Shown here: piece after piece, positions 6,707-13,985 of the stretch
Layout: every line of letters starts with the position of its first letter
Numbering within the stretch: position 1 is the stretch's first letter
Source: Bacillota bacterium
Lineage (GTDB): Bacteria; Bacillota; Clostridia; Peptostreptococcales; Anaerovoracaceae
Direction: 5' to 3'
Assembly: GCA_016281165.1 (NCBI GenBank)
Contig: JAEEIC010000068.1
Location: forward strand, 1-14,108
DNA: 14,108 bases
Notes under the pieces: generated by a model
Seen by the model: only the letters and a program-made list of their open reading frames with translations
Databases searched by the model: none
Told to the model about the DNA's origin: nothing
Made by a program: the position numbers and the translations under genes

Positions 6707-7678
6707 GTGGCAAGATACATAATCAAACGAATACTATATATGTTCCTGGTATTATTCATAGTCGTATCGACTACCTTTATAATGATCCACTCCATCCCCG
6801 GCGATCCCCTGACCGCCACGGTGGAGAACCTGCCCGAGGCGACAAGGCTCAATTATTACGCCCGCTACGGCCTCGACAAGCCCCTCATGGTCCAGCTCTT
6901 CCGCTTCTGGAAGCTCTTCCTTACCGAGGGGAGCCTGGGCGAATCGCTCAAGTACCCCGGCCGCATGGCGGAGGAATTCATCGTCAAATACGCCCCCATA
7001 TCGTTCCAGCTGGGCATCTGGGGACTGGTGATAGGCGTGAGCCTGGGGATGATGCTGGGCATAAACGCGGCCCTGCATAAGAACAAGCTGCCTGACTATT
7101 TCGGGACCTTCGTCGCCCTGCTGGGGACCTGCATCCCCGCCTTCGTCCTGGCGGCCCTGGTCCAGTATTTCTTCACCGTCAAGCACAAGTGGTTCCCGAC
7201 CGCGGGCTGGGGCGGGGCGATATACTTCGTCCTTCCCGTCCTCTGCATGACCCTTTCGCCGGTCGCGACCTACTGCAGGTACATGAAGTCGACCGTGCTC
7301 GACGTCATCAACCAGGATTACATCCTGACCGCCGAGAGCAAGGGCCTTCCCAGAGGCCTCATCATCTGGCGCCACGTGCTGCGCAACACCCTGATGCCCA
7401 TAGTCACCATGCTGGCTCCCAGCGTGGCGGGGCTTTTGGGAGGCTCGTTCATCATCGAGTCGATGTTCGCGATCCCCGGCCTTGGGACCTATTTCGTAAA
7501 GGCCATTAATTCCAGAGACTATACCATGGTAGTCGCCATGAACTTCCTCTTCACGGCGACCTACGTGTTCTCACTGCTGGTGGTCGACCTGCTCTATCTG
7601 GTCATCGATCCCAGAGTGCGTCTTGAAGCGAAGCAGAACAGAAGGGCGGTGGCGAGCAATGTCCCCAATGAAAACTGA
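6707..7678 (+). CDS. oppB: Oligopeptide ABC transporter permease OppB
   Basis: The protein is 323 residues, the usual length. It starts at GTG 6707 after a strong AAAGGAGG. It has the family N-terminus (a helix at about 10-29 ending IHSIPGDP), then helices near 100-122, 135-157, 172-190, 230-252 and 277-300. The cytoplasmic EAA loop that docks onto the ATPases is at residues 204-228, with AESKGL and RHVLRNTLMP. It ends with the typical DPR just after the last helix. It forms the translocation channel with OppC. The first ~25 codons are unusually AT-rich, with ATA, CTA, TTA and CGA codons, unlike the rest of the gene. Its 3' end overlaps the oppC start by 20 bases. Confidence 0.95.
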   Translation: MARYIIKRILYMFLVLFIVVSTTFIMIHSIPGDPLTATVENLPEATRLNYYARYGLDKPLMVQLFRFWKLFLTEGSLGESLKYPGRMAEEFIVKYAPISFQLGIWGLVIGVSLGMMLGINAALHKNKLPDYFGTFVALLGTCIPAFVLAALVQYFFTVKHKWFPTAGWGGAIYFVLPVLCMTLSPVATYCRYMKSTVLDVINQDYILTAESKGLPRGLIIWRHVLRNTLMPIVTMLAPSVAGLLGGSFIIESMFAIPGLGTYFVKAINSRDYTMVVAMNFLFTATYVFSLLVVDLLYLVIDPRVRLEAKQNRRAVASNVPNEN

Positions 7679-8609
7679 TTGGATCAACGACACTGAAGGC
7701 CTGACCCCCGAGATGTTCGTCACCGTGGGCGTGGACGAGAGCAAGGACAGAGTCCTGCGCCCCCACATCTCCTACTGGCAGGACGCCTTCAGGCGTTTCA
7801 AAAAGAACAAGCTGGCCGTCTTCGGCGCCATACTGCTGGTCATACTGATGCTGCTGGTCATCTTCGGACCGATCATGGCCAAGCACTCCTTCGAGGAGAC
7901 CAATATCGCCGAGAGCTACCACCCGATGGACAAGGATTACTGGTTCGGCGCCGACAAGCTGGGAAGAGACTACTTCGCCAGAGTCTGGCAGGGCGGCCGC
8001 GTCTCCATCATCATCGGCGTCTCCGGCGCCTTCATCTGCGCCTTCGTCGGCTGCATATACGGCGGCATCGCCTCGTATTTCGGCGGCAGGATAGACTCCT
8101 TCATGATGCGTATCGTCGAGATCCTCTCGTCCATACCCTACCTGCTGGTGGTCATACTGCTCTCGCTGTGGCTGGACGCCAAGGGCATCAAGACCCTGCT
8201 GCTCGCCATGTGCCTTACCGGCTGGACCGGCATCGCCAGGCTCGTGCGCTCGCAGATGATAACCTTAAGGCAGTCGGATTACGTGCTGGCGGCAAAGCTC
8301 CTGGGCGTAAAGCCTCTTAAGATCGTCACCAGCCACCTGATCCCCAACACCATCGGCCTGATCATAGTAAACATCACCTTCAGAGTCCCGAGCCTCATCT
8401 TCTCGGAAGCATTCCTCAGCTTCCTGGGCCTGGGCATACAGTCCCCGGAGACCAGCTGGGGCGCTCTGTGCTCGGCGGCGCAGACCGTCTTCACCTTCAA
8501 GCCCCATCTGATGTTCTTCCCCGCTCTTTGCATAGCCCTCACCATGCTGGCCTTCACCCTCATGGGCGACGGCCTTAGAGACGCGCTCGACCCGCGCCAG
8601 AGAAAGTAA
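7659..8609 (+). CDS. oppC: Oligopeptide ABC transporter permease OppC
   Basis: The protein is 316 residues. A cytoplasmic N-terminal tail with the OppC_N-type sequence (FRRFKKNKLAVFGAILL, first helix about 52-73) leads to the motif WFGADKLGRDYFARV at 95-109, then the permease core with helices near 115-137, 158-172, 178-195, 232-254 and 288-302. The EAA loop is at about 207-231 (SDYVLAAKLLGVKP...HLIPNT). It ends DPRQRK. The ATG at 7659 is chosen over a TTG 36 bases upstream because a purine-rich GGCGGTGG lies at the right distance; an ATG three codons later is also possible. The overlap with oppB suggests translational coupling. It pairs with OppB to make the channel. Confidence 0.94.
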   Translation: MSPMKTDWINDTEGLTPEMFVTVGVDESKDRVLRPHISYWQDAFRRFKKNKLAVFGAILLVILMLLVIFGPIMAKHSFEETNIAESYHPMDKDYWFGADKLGRDYFARVWQGGRVSIIIGVSGAFICAFVGCIYGGIASYFGGRIDSFMMRIVEILSSIPYLLVVILLSLWLDAKGIKTLLLAMCLTGWTGIARLVRSQMITLRQSDYVLAAKLLGVKPLKIVTSHLIPNTIGLIIVNITFRVPSLIFSEAFLSFLGLGIQSPETSWGALCSAAQTVFTFKPHLMFFPALCIALTMLAFTLMGDGLRDALDPRQRK

Positions 8610-8621
8610 AGGAGGTATACG

Positions 8622-9644
8622 ATGTCAGAACATTTACTTGAAGTCAAAGACCTGGCCGTATCCTTCTCCAGCTACGCGGGCAAGATCAGGGCGGTCAGGG
8701 GCGTGAGCTTCCACCTCGACGCCGGCGAGACCCTGGCCATAGTCGGCGAGTCCGGCTGCGGCAAGACCGTGACCGTAAAGGCCCTCATGAAGCTCTACGG
8801 CAACTCGGCAGCCTTCATCGAGGAGGGCTCCTCCATACTGTTCAAGAACGAGGAAGTCGTCACCATGGACAGGAAGCAGCTGAGCAAGCTGAGGGGCGAG
8901 GGCATAGGCATGATCTTCCAGGATCCCATGACCTCCCTCAACCCCACCCTCACCGTCGGCTATCAGATCGCGGAGGGCATACGCTTCCACGACAAGAGCG
9001 TGAGCAAGGAAGAGGCCTACAAGAGAGCGGCCGAGCTGCTGGCCCTCGTCGGCATCCCCAGCCCCGAGGAGCGCATCAAGCAGTATCCGCACCAGCTCTC
9101 GGGCGGCATGCGCCAGAGGGTCATGATCGCCATCGCCATCGCCTGCGACGCCGACATCATCATCTGCGACGAGCCCACCACCGCCCTGGACGTCACCATC
9201 CAGGCCCAGGTGCTGGAGCTCCTCAACGAGCTCAAGGAAAAGACCAACAAGGCCTTCATACTCGTCACCCACGACCTCGGCATCGTATTCGACTTCGCCG
9301 ACCGCATCCAGGTCATGTACGCCGGAGTCATACTCGAAAGAGGGACCAAGTACGAGCTCTTTGACGAACCTCATCACCCCTACACCTGGGCCCTGCTCAA
9401 CTCGGTGCCCAGCAAGCAGTCCCAGAGGAAGGGCACCCTCTACTCGATACAGGGCACTCCCCCCGACCTCATGATGGACATCAAGGGCTGCCCCTTCGCC
9501 GACCGCTGCGTCTACTGCATGCCGATCTGCAAGGAGAGGATGCCCGAGGAGACCCCGCTGAGCGAGACCCACAGCGTCTGCTGCTGGCTCGAGCACAGCA
9601 TGGCCCCCAAAGTGAAAGCGCCCGCCGCGGGAGGTGAAGAGTAA
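8622..9644 (+). CDS. oppD: Oligopeptide ABC transporter ATPase OppD
   Basis: The protein is 340 residues. Walker A is GESGCGKT at 42-49, the Q-loop glutamine is Gln100, the ABC signature is LSGGM at 159-163, Walker B ends in Asp183-Glu184 and the H-switch is His217. The C-terminal third is the oligopeptide/dipeptide transporter extension; it contains Cys290, Cys296, Cys299 and Cys303 and then Cys320-Cys321, spacing compatible with the [4Fe-4S] site known in DppD proteins. It energises OppBC together with OppF. AAAGGAGGT overlaps the oppC stop and supports the start. The stop shares one base with the oppF start (TAATG). Confidence 0.96.
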   Translation: MSEHLLEVKDLAVSFSSYAGKIRAVRGVSFHLDAGETLAIVGESGCGKTVTVKALMKLYGNSAAFIEEGSSILFKNEEVVTMDRKQLSKLRGEGIGMIFQDPMTSLNPTLTVGYQIAEGIRFHDKSVSKEEAYKRAAELLALVGIPSPEERIKQYPHQLSGGMRQRVMIAIAIACDADIIICDEPTTALDVTIQAQVLELLNELKEKTNKAFILVTHDLGIVFDFADRIQVMYAGVILERGTKYELFDEPHHPYTWALLNSVPSKQSQRKGTLYSIQGTPPDLMMDIKGCPFADRCVYCMPICKERMPEETPLSETHSVCCWLEHSMAPKVKAPAAGGEE

Positions 9645-10621
9645 TGGAAGAGAAGAAAGTCCTCTTTGACGTAAAGAACCTCAAGATGTACTTCCCCGCC
9701 AGAGGCGGCAAGCTGGTCAAGGCTGTCGACGACGTGAGCTTCAAGATCTACGAGGGCGAGACCTTCGGCGTCGTGGGCGAGTCCGGCTGCGGCAAGACCA
9801 CGGTGGGAAGGACCATACTCGGCGTCTACGAGCAGACCTCGGGCGAGATAATCTACAGGGGAAAGAACACGGCGGATTTCAAGGCCGAAGACAAGATGGC
9901 CTTCTCCAAGAACTGCCAGATGATATTCCAGGATCCGGCGGCCTGCCTCGACCCCAGGATGTCGATAGGCACCATAGTCTCCGAAGGCCTCACCGTCCAT
10001 TACCGGAACATGAGCAAGGCCGAGAGGGAGGAGAGGGTCAACCAGGTCCTGGCCTACGTCGGCCTCACCAGCGATTACGCCTCGCGCTTTTCGCACGAGC
10101 TCTCGGGCGGCCAGCGCCAGAGGATAGGCATCGCCAGAGCCCTGGCGATCGAACCGGGCTTCATCGTCTGCGACGAGCCCATCGCCGCTCTGGACGTGTC
10201 CATACAGGCTCAGGTCGTGAACCTGCTGACCCGCCTGCAGAAGGAGCTGGGGCTCACCTACATGTTCATCAGCCACGACCTTTCGATGGTCAGGCACATC
10301 TCCGACAGGATCGCGGTCATGTACCTGGGCTCGCTCGTCGAGCTGGGCGACAACAAGAGCATCTACGGCAACCCCATGCATCCCTACACCAGGGCGCTGT
10401 TCTCGGCCATCCCGGAGCCCGACCCCTATCACAGCTGGCTCAAGAGCAGGGTCCACCTGCAGGGCGAGATCCCCAGCCCCATCAACGCGCCGGCAGGCTG
10501 CAAGTTCTGCACCAGGTGCCCCCAGGCGACCGAGCAGTGCAAGCTCGAGCCTCCCGCTCTCAGGGAGATCGAGTCCGGCCACTTCGTCGCCTGCCACCAG
10601 ATCCAGCCGGTAAACGCTTAA
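9644..10621 (+). CDS. oppF: Oligopeptide ABC transporter ATPase OppF
   Basis: The protein is 325 residues. Walker A is GESGCGKT at 45-52, the Q-loop is Gln96, the ABC signature LSGGQ is at 153-157, Walker B ends in Asp177-Glu178 and the H-switch is His211. The C-terminal extension after about residue 245 carries Cys286, Cys289, Cys292 and Cys299, typical of this subfamily and a possible metal or Fe-S site. The start overlaps the last base of the oppD stop, with GGAGGT eight bases before it inside the oppD coding end, so the two ATPases are probably translationally coupled. The Walker B to D-loop segment has Ile180-Ala181 (DEPIAALDV), where OppD has DEPTTALDV; the Ile form is seen in many OppF proteins. 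Confidence 0.96.
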   Translation: MEEKKVLFDVKNLKMYFPARGGKLVKAVDDVSFKIYEGETFGVVGESGCGKTTVGRTILGVYEQTSGEIIYRGKNTADFKAEDKMAFSKNCQMIFQDPAACLDPRMSIGTIVSEGLTVHYRNMSKAEREERVNQVLAYVGLTSDYASRFSHELSGGQRQRIGIARALAIEPGFIVCDEPIAALDVSIQAQVVNLLTRLQKELGLTYMFISHDLSMVRHISDRIAVMYLGSLVELGDNKSIYGNPMHPYTRALFSAIPEPDPYHSWLKSRVHLQGEIPSPINAPAGCKFCTRCPQATEQCKLEPPALREIESGHFVACHQIQPVNA

Positions 10622-10633
10622 GGGAGACATAAG

Positions 10634-11953
10634 ATGAAAAAAGATATCGACGCGGCGTTCCTCGCCGCCTGTGAAACGCGCTGGGAGAAAGACAGCCTCG
10701 GACATGTGGTCTCCAACGCGGTGATACAGAACGGAGTGCAGCTGGCCCTGATGAACTTCGAGGCCATCAAGAGACTGCCCTTCACCTTCTCGGTGGACGT
10801 CTGGGACGGCAATGTGACCGACCAGGTCACCAGCCTCAGGTGCTGGGCCTTCGCCTCCTTAAACAACGTGCGCCAGCACGCGATCGAAAAGCTCGACATG
10901 AAGGACAGGGGCTTCGAGCTCTCCGAGGACTACATCTACTTCTACGACCAGCTGGAGAAGTCCAACCGCTTCCTCAACCGCGCCATAAAGATGATAGACG
11001 AGCCCCTCGATTCGCCCAAGGTCATAGGCATGCTCAGGAACCCCATCATGGACAACGGCCAGTGGACCACCTGCGCCGACCTGATGGATAAATACGGCGT
11101 CGTCCCCAAGTCGGCGATGCCCGACGCCCAGGTCTCGGGCGACACCCGCTACGTCACCCGCCTGCTGGCCGCCAAGCTCAGGCTCGCGGTACGCAACATG
11201 AGGAACGCCAGAGCGGAGGGCGCAGGTGACGACGCCGTCTACGCGATCAAGGAGAAGGAGCTGGCCGATATCTACGGCATGCTCTGCCGCCTCGTGGGCG
11301 CTCCTCCCAAGACCTTCGACTTCGGCTACGAGAAGACCGACGGCAGCTGGGTCCTGATGGAGGGCATGACGCCGATGAGCTTCTGGCAGGCTCTGGGCAT
11401 AGACAACGACGACTACATGTTCGTCATCAGCCATCCCTCCGACAAGTACGCCTTCGGCAAGACCTACGTCACCAGGGACGAACTGACGCCGGGACACGAC
11501 GTGATGCTCAATCTCGACGTCGAGACCATCAAGCAGCTGGTCATCGCCCAGCTCAAGGGCGGCGAACAGGTCGTGATGGGCTGCGACGTGGCCAAGCTCT
11601 CCAACAAGGCGCAGGGCTACATGGCGAGAGACCTCTACCTGCTCGACGAGATGATGGGCTGCGAGGTCGCCTCCATGTCCAAGAAGGACAACATCGCCTA
11701 CAAGAACATCAAAGGCACCCATATCATGGCCTTCTGCGGCGTGAATCTGGACGGGTCCGGAAAGCCCGACCGCTGGAAGGTCCAGAACAGCTACGGCAGG
11801 GAGATGGGCAAGAACGGTTACTACGTGATGGCTGACGACTGGTTCGACGATTTCGTCGTCTCGGTGGTCATCAACAAGAAGTTCGCGCCCGCAGAGATCG
11901 TAAAGATCTACGAGGGAACGCCCGAAAGAATGTCCGACATGGCGCTGTACTGA
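10634..11953 (+). CDS. C1-family cysteine aminopeptidase (PepC / bleomycin hydrolase homologue)
   Basis: The 439-residue length is normal for this family. The papain-like catalytic set is complete: oxyanion Gln64, nucleophile Cys70 (DQVTSLRCWAFA), His363 in GTHIMAF and Asn385 in WKVQNSYG. The N-terminal segment before the active site and the long insertion between Cys70 and His363 match bleomycin hydrolase rather than plain papain. There is no signal peptide, so it should be cytoplasmic. The usual SSGRCW around the cysteine reads TSLRCW here, with Leu in place of Gly, and the usual WKVENSWG reads WKVQNSYG, so it is a divergent member. It starts 12 bases after oppF with AGGGAG upstream and ends just before a terminator, so it belongs to the opp operon. 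Its likely job is trimming imported peptides. I give no symbol because the active-site context is divergent. Confidence 0.9.
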   Translation: MKKDIDAAFLAACETRWEKDSLGHVVSNAVIQNGVQLALMNFEAIKRLPFTFSVDVWDGNVTDQVTSLRCWAFASLNNVRQHAIEKLDMKDRGFELSEDYIYFYDQLEKSNRFLNRAIKMIDEPLDSPKVIGMLRNPIMDNGQWTTCADLMDKYGVVPKSAMPDAQVSGDTRYVTRLLAAKLRLAVRNMRNARAEGAGDDAVYAIKEKELADIYGMLCRLVGAPPKTFDFGYEKTDGSWVLMEGMTPMSFWQALGIDNDDYMFVISHPSDKYAFGKTYVTRDELTPGHDVMLNLDVETIKQLVIAQLKGGEQVVMGCDVAKLSNKAQGYMARDLYLLDEMMGCEVASMSKKDNIAYKNIKGTHIMAFCGVNLDGSGKPDRWKVQNSYGREMGKNGYYVMADDWFDDFVVSVVINKKFAPAEIVKIYEGTPERMSDMALY

Positions 11954-11960
11954 TCTCCGG

Positions 11961-11993
11961 GCCGTGGGCAGCCAGGCGCTGCCCGCGGCTTTT
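11961..11993 (+). terminator. Intrinsic terminator of the opp-pepC operon
   Basis: GCCGTGGGCAGC (11961-11972) pairs with GCTGCCCGCGGC (11978-11989) over 12 positions with one T-G wobble and a five-base loop, followed by TTTT. It lies eight bases after the pepC-like stop codon. Confidence 0.85.
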
Positions 11994-12315
11994 GTATTGC
12001 GGTTTTCGCCGGCGCCTCATCGCGCGGGTCTTCGGCGCCGCGCGGGATCCGCAGGAATGTAAAGATCCCCACCGTTCGGGCATTCGGGGCGGCCATGCAT
12101 GCCCGCTGCGAGAGGGGGACTTCCGCGGGTCGCGCCGACCGGGCGGCAAAGCTCTCCTGGACCCGTCCGGAGATGGCCGCGAGGCTGTGGGATCGCGATT
12201 TTGAAGCTTTTAGCGCGAGATCTGCCATTTTGTTCGTAATTTCCGGCTTTGGAAAGCTTGATCGTCAGGCCCTAAGCGGAAAGAACGTTACTTTTCGGCT
12301 CGCAGATGTCTTTTG

Positions 12316-12348
12316 GGGATAGCAACAGCTGCGAAAATACGTTATCCC
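12316..12348. other. Imperfect inverted repeat in the intergenic region
   Basis: GGGATAGC (12316-12323) can pair with GTTATCCC (12341-12348) over eight positions with one G-T wobble, around a 17-base loop that contains the palindrome CAGCTG. There is no T-run, so it is not a terminator. It may be chance or part of a larger RNA fold. Confidence 0.35.
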
Positions 12349-12408
12349 GGAATCAAAAGCGTCGGGATCTTCCAATGCTTGGGGCCGTCCGCTCCTGCGC
12401 GGGGAAAT

Positions 12409-12451
12409 TTTTGAAACTATTTGCCCCCAGAAACGCGCAAAAGTTTCAAAA
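12409..12451. other. Long AT-rich hairpin in the intergenic region
   Basis: Nine consecutive pairs join TTTTGAAAC (12409-12417) to GTTTCAAAA (12443-12451). The stem continues inward with T12418-A12442, one bulged A at 12419, and five more pairs (12420-12424 with 12437-12441), giving 15 pairs and a 12-base loop. This is much longer than expected by chance. It is not followed by a T-run on the plus strand. A protein-binding site or a structured RNA is possible. Confidence 0.5.
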
Positions 12452-12566
12452 TGGCTGTCCGGCCGCCGGGAAAGACGACGTGACAGGTCCGGTACCTTCT
12501 GTACCTGTATGGCCCGGCGTTTCCGTATCAGATATCAGAACAGCAGCGCCTCAGAGTTGCAAAACG

Positions 12567-12582
12567 ATTGTTATATAACGAT
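12567..12582 (+). promoter_or_regulatory. GTTATATAAC palindrome immediately upstream of the secreted hydrolase
   Basis: ATTGTTATATAACGAT is symmetric apart from one T/G pair, with the perfect 10-base core GTTATATAAC at 12570-12579, the same core as at 3555-3564. The core supplies -10-like hexamers (TATATA, TATAAC), and the hydrolase ATG is only 20 bases beyond it. No good -35 is visible at 17 bases. It is a candidate operator overlapping a promoter, on inference only. Confidence 0.45.
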
Positions 12583-12599
12583 AGCTACACACTTGAAAA

Positions 12600-13793
12600 A
12601 TGAACAGATCGATACTCCAGACCATCACATGCCTGCTCTGCGTCGCCCTCGGCGTATACCTTGCCCCTTTGGCGGCTGAGGAAGCGCCGGCGCAGAGCCT
12701 TCCCGTCGAGAGCGCGGCCGTAAGGCCCGTCGCTCCCGATCCTTCCCTGGCCAGGCCGCAGGAGAGCGGCGAAGCGGCGCCTCCTCCCGCCAGCGGCGAG
12801 GCTCAGCCCGTCGCGATCACCGTCCCCCCGGGGCAGCAGGCAGATCAGCCGCAGGCCCCGCAGCCGGTCCTGCCCAAGCCGGCGGATCCCGAGGCTCCCG
12901 GGACCCCCGAGCCCGCCAAAGAAGAGCCCAAGACCGTGAGCTTTGACGTCGCGGCAGAGCTCCTGAAAAGCGGCGCCATGCTCGAGGCCGAGCCCATAGA
13001 GGCTCCCGATCAGTACGCCGGCCGCGTCAGATGCTGGTCCGTAAGATACAAGTCGGGCGAGTTCGAGGTCACGGGCTATGTGGCCATCCCCTCCAAAGAC
13101 GTGGGAGACGAACTCAGCTTTCCCGAAGAGGGCATGCCCGCTCTCGTCTACTGCCGGGGCGGCAACCGCGATTTTTCGGCCCTCACGCCCCTTGAGCTCT
13201 GCAAGCAGGCCGTCACCGGCTATGCCGCCTTCGGTTCCCAGTACCGCGGCAACATGGGCGGCACCGGCCGCGAGGATTTCGGCGGCGACGATGTGCAGGA
13301 CGTGGGAGCCCTCATCGATATCGCTCTTGAGATGCCCTTCGTCAGGGGAGAGCAGGTCTATCTGGCCGGCTTCTCGCGCGGGGGCATGATGGCCTACCGG
13401 GCCTGCCAGGACTACGGCGATAAGATCAGGGCCTGCTCCGTCAACTCGGGCCTCGCGGACTCGTACATCATGTACGCCAGGGGCGCCGACATGGCGCAGG
13501 TCTATCACGAGCTCGTGGGAGGCGGTCCCGATCAGCTGCCGCGGGAGTTCGACCGGCGCTCCGCGACCCGCTGGGCGGACCAGATAAACGTGCCCCTGCT
13601 GATAGGCCAGGGCACGGCCGACGTCAGGGTCATCCCGCAGCAGGCCTACGATATGGCCGACGCTCTCAAGGCGGCGGGGAAGACCGAAGGCGAGGACTAC
13701 AAGCTGGTCATCTTCGAGGGCGCCCAGCACGGCCTCGCCAACACGACCTTCATGCGGGAGCAGCTGCAGTGGTTCGCGAAGTTCCCGCTGTAG
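12600..13793 (+). CDS. Secreted or membrane-anchored S9-like alpha/beta hydrolase
   Basis: The protein is 397 residues. Residues 1-25 are a hydrophobic signal or anchor segment (possible cleavage near LAPLA-AEE). Residues about 27-112 are a low-complexity linker rich in Pro, Ala, Glu and Gln. The remainder is an alpha/beta hydrolase of the prolyl-oligopeptidase type: YRGNMGGTGREDFGGDDVQDV at about 215-235, nucleophile Ser259 in GFSRGG, acid Asp341 in GTADVRV and His377 in GAQHG. The beta-propeller of full S9 enzymes is absent. It probably cleaves peptides or esters outside the membrane; the substrate is unknown. The ATG at 12600 has no Shine-Dalgarno sequence before it, yet the signal peptide begins at once, so the start is plausible but less certain than others. 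It is separated from the opp operon by a terminator and about 600 bases. Confidence 0.85.
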   Translation: MNRSILQTITCLLCVALGVYLAPLAAEEAPAQSLPVESAAVRPVAPDPSLARPQESGEAAPPPASGEAQPVAITVPPGQQADQPQAPQPVLPKPADPEAPGTPEPAKEEPKTVSFDVAAELLKSGAMLEAEPIEAPDQYAGRVRCWSVRYKSGEFEVTGYVAIPSKDVGDELSFPEEGMPALVYCRGGNRDFSALTPLELCKQAVTGYAAFGSQYRGNMGGTGREDFGGDDVQDVGALIDIALEMPFVRGEQVYLAGFSRGGMMAYRACQDYGDKIRACSVNSGLADSYIMYARGADMAQVYHELVGGGPDQLPREFDRRSATRWADQINVPLLIGQGTADVRVIPQQAYDMADALKAAGKTEGEDYKLVIFEGAQHGLANTTFMREQLQWFAKFPL

Positions 13794-13852
13794 GCTGCCG
13801 CGGACTATGGTGCCTTGGGATATAATTATTTCGGATTTACGCAATCTTTTTG

Positions 13853-13881
13853 TTGACAAGGGTCAGACCCGGTGCTATATT
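13853..13881 (+). promoter_or_regulatory. Consensus promoter of the tRNA-Lys gene
   Basis: TTGACA (13853-13858), a 17-base spacer and TATATT (13876-13881) make a near-perfect sigma-70 promoter about 20 bases upstream of the tRNA. The spacer contains GGGTCAGACCC (13860-13870), an inverted repeat with five-base arms, which could be chance or a factor site. Confidence 0.85.
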
Positions 13882-13901
13882 ATCAATGTTCGCAAGAACA
13901 C

Positions 13902-13977
13902 GCACCATTAGCTCAGTTGGTAGAGCACCTGACTCTTAATCAGGGTGCCCAGGGTTCGAGTCCCTGATGGTGCACCA
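13902..13977 (+). tRNA. tRNA-Lys, anticodon CTT, CCA encoded
   Basis: The acceptor stem GCACCAT (13902-13908) pairs with ATGGTGC (13967-13973), followed by A and an encoded CCA (13975-13977). The anticodon stem CCTGA/TCAGG frames the loop CTCTTAA (13933-13939), so the anticodon is CTT, reading the lysine codon AAG. The D-loop has AGCTCAGTTGGTAGAGC and the T-loop has GGTTCGAGTCC, both standard. It stands alone in the window, with its own promoter and terminator. Confidence 0.98.
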
Positions 13978-13985
13978 AATACCAC

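Larger units (their letters stand above)
11994..12566. other. Long intergenic region with no convincing gene
   Basis: Several frames of 70-106 codons are open on both strands, but none has a good ribosome binding site, a recognisable domain or a sensible composition, and the minus-strand one runs into the 3' end of the pepC-like gene. The first part (to about 12190) is very GC-rich; the second part is visibly richer in A and T and carries two imperfect hairpins (separate entries). Near 12484-12507 there is a small repeat cluster with GGTAC and GTACC arms five bases apart. It could be a long regulatory region, an undetected RNA gene or gene remains; I cannot tell which. Confidence 0.5.

Noticed and set aside
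7623..7658. TTG at 7623 as the start of oppC
   Set aside because: No ribosome binding site precedes it and the added residues are basic and not typical of OppC; ATG 7659 is better placed.
9512..10705. 397-codon open frame antisense to oppF and the start of the pepC-like gene
   Set aside because: OppF is unmistakable on the plus strand with all ATPase motifs; the antisense frame spans a gene junction and has no recognisable motif.
12306..12578. 90-codon open frame in the intergenic region before the secreted hydrolase
   Set aside because: It has no ribosome binding site and no recognisable domain, and it runs across both intergenic hairpins.
12585..13859. 424-codon open frame antisense to the secreted hydrolase
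   Set aside because: The plus-strand protein has a signal peptide and a complete catalytic triad; the antisense frame is a codon-bias shadow.
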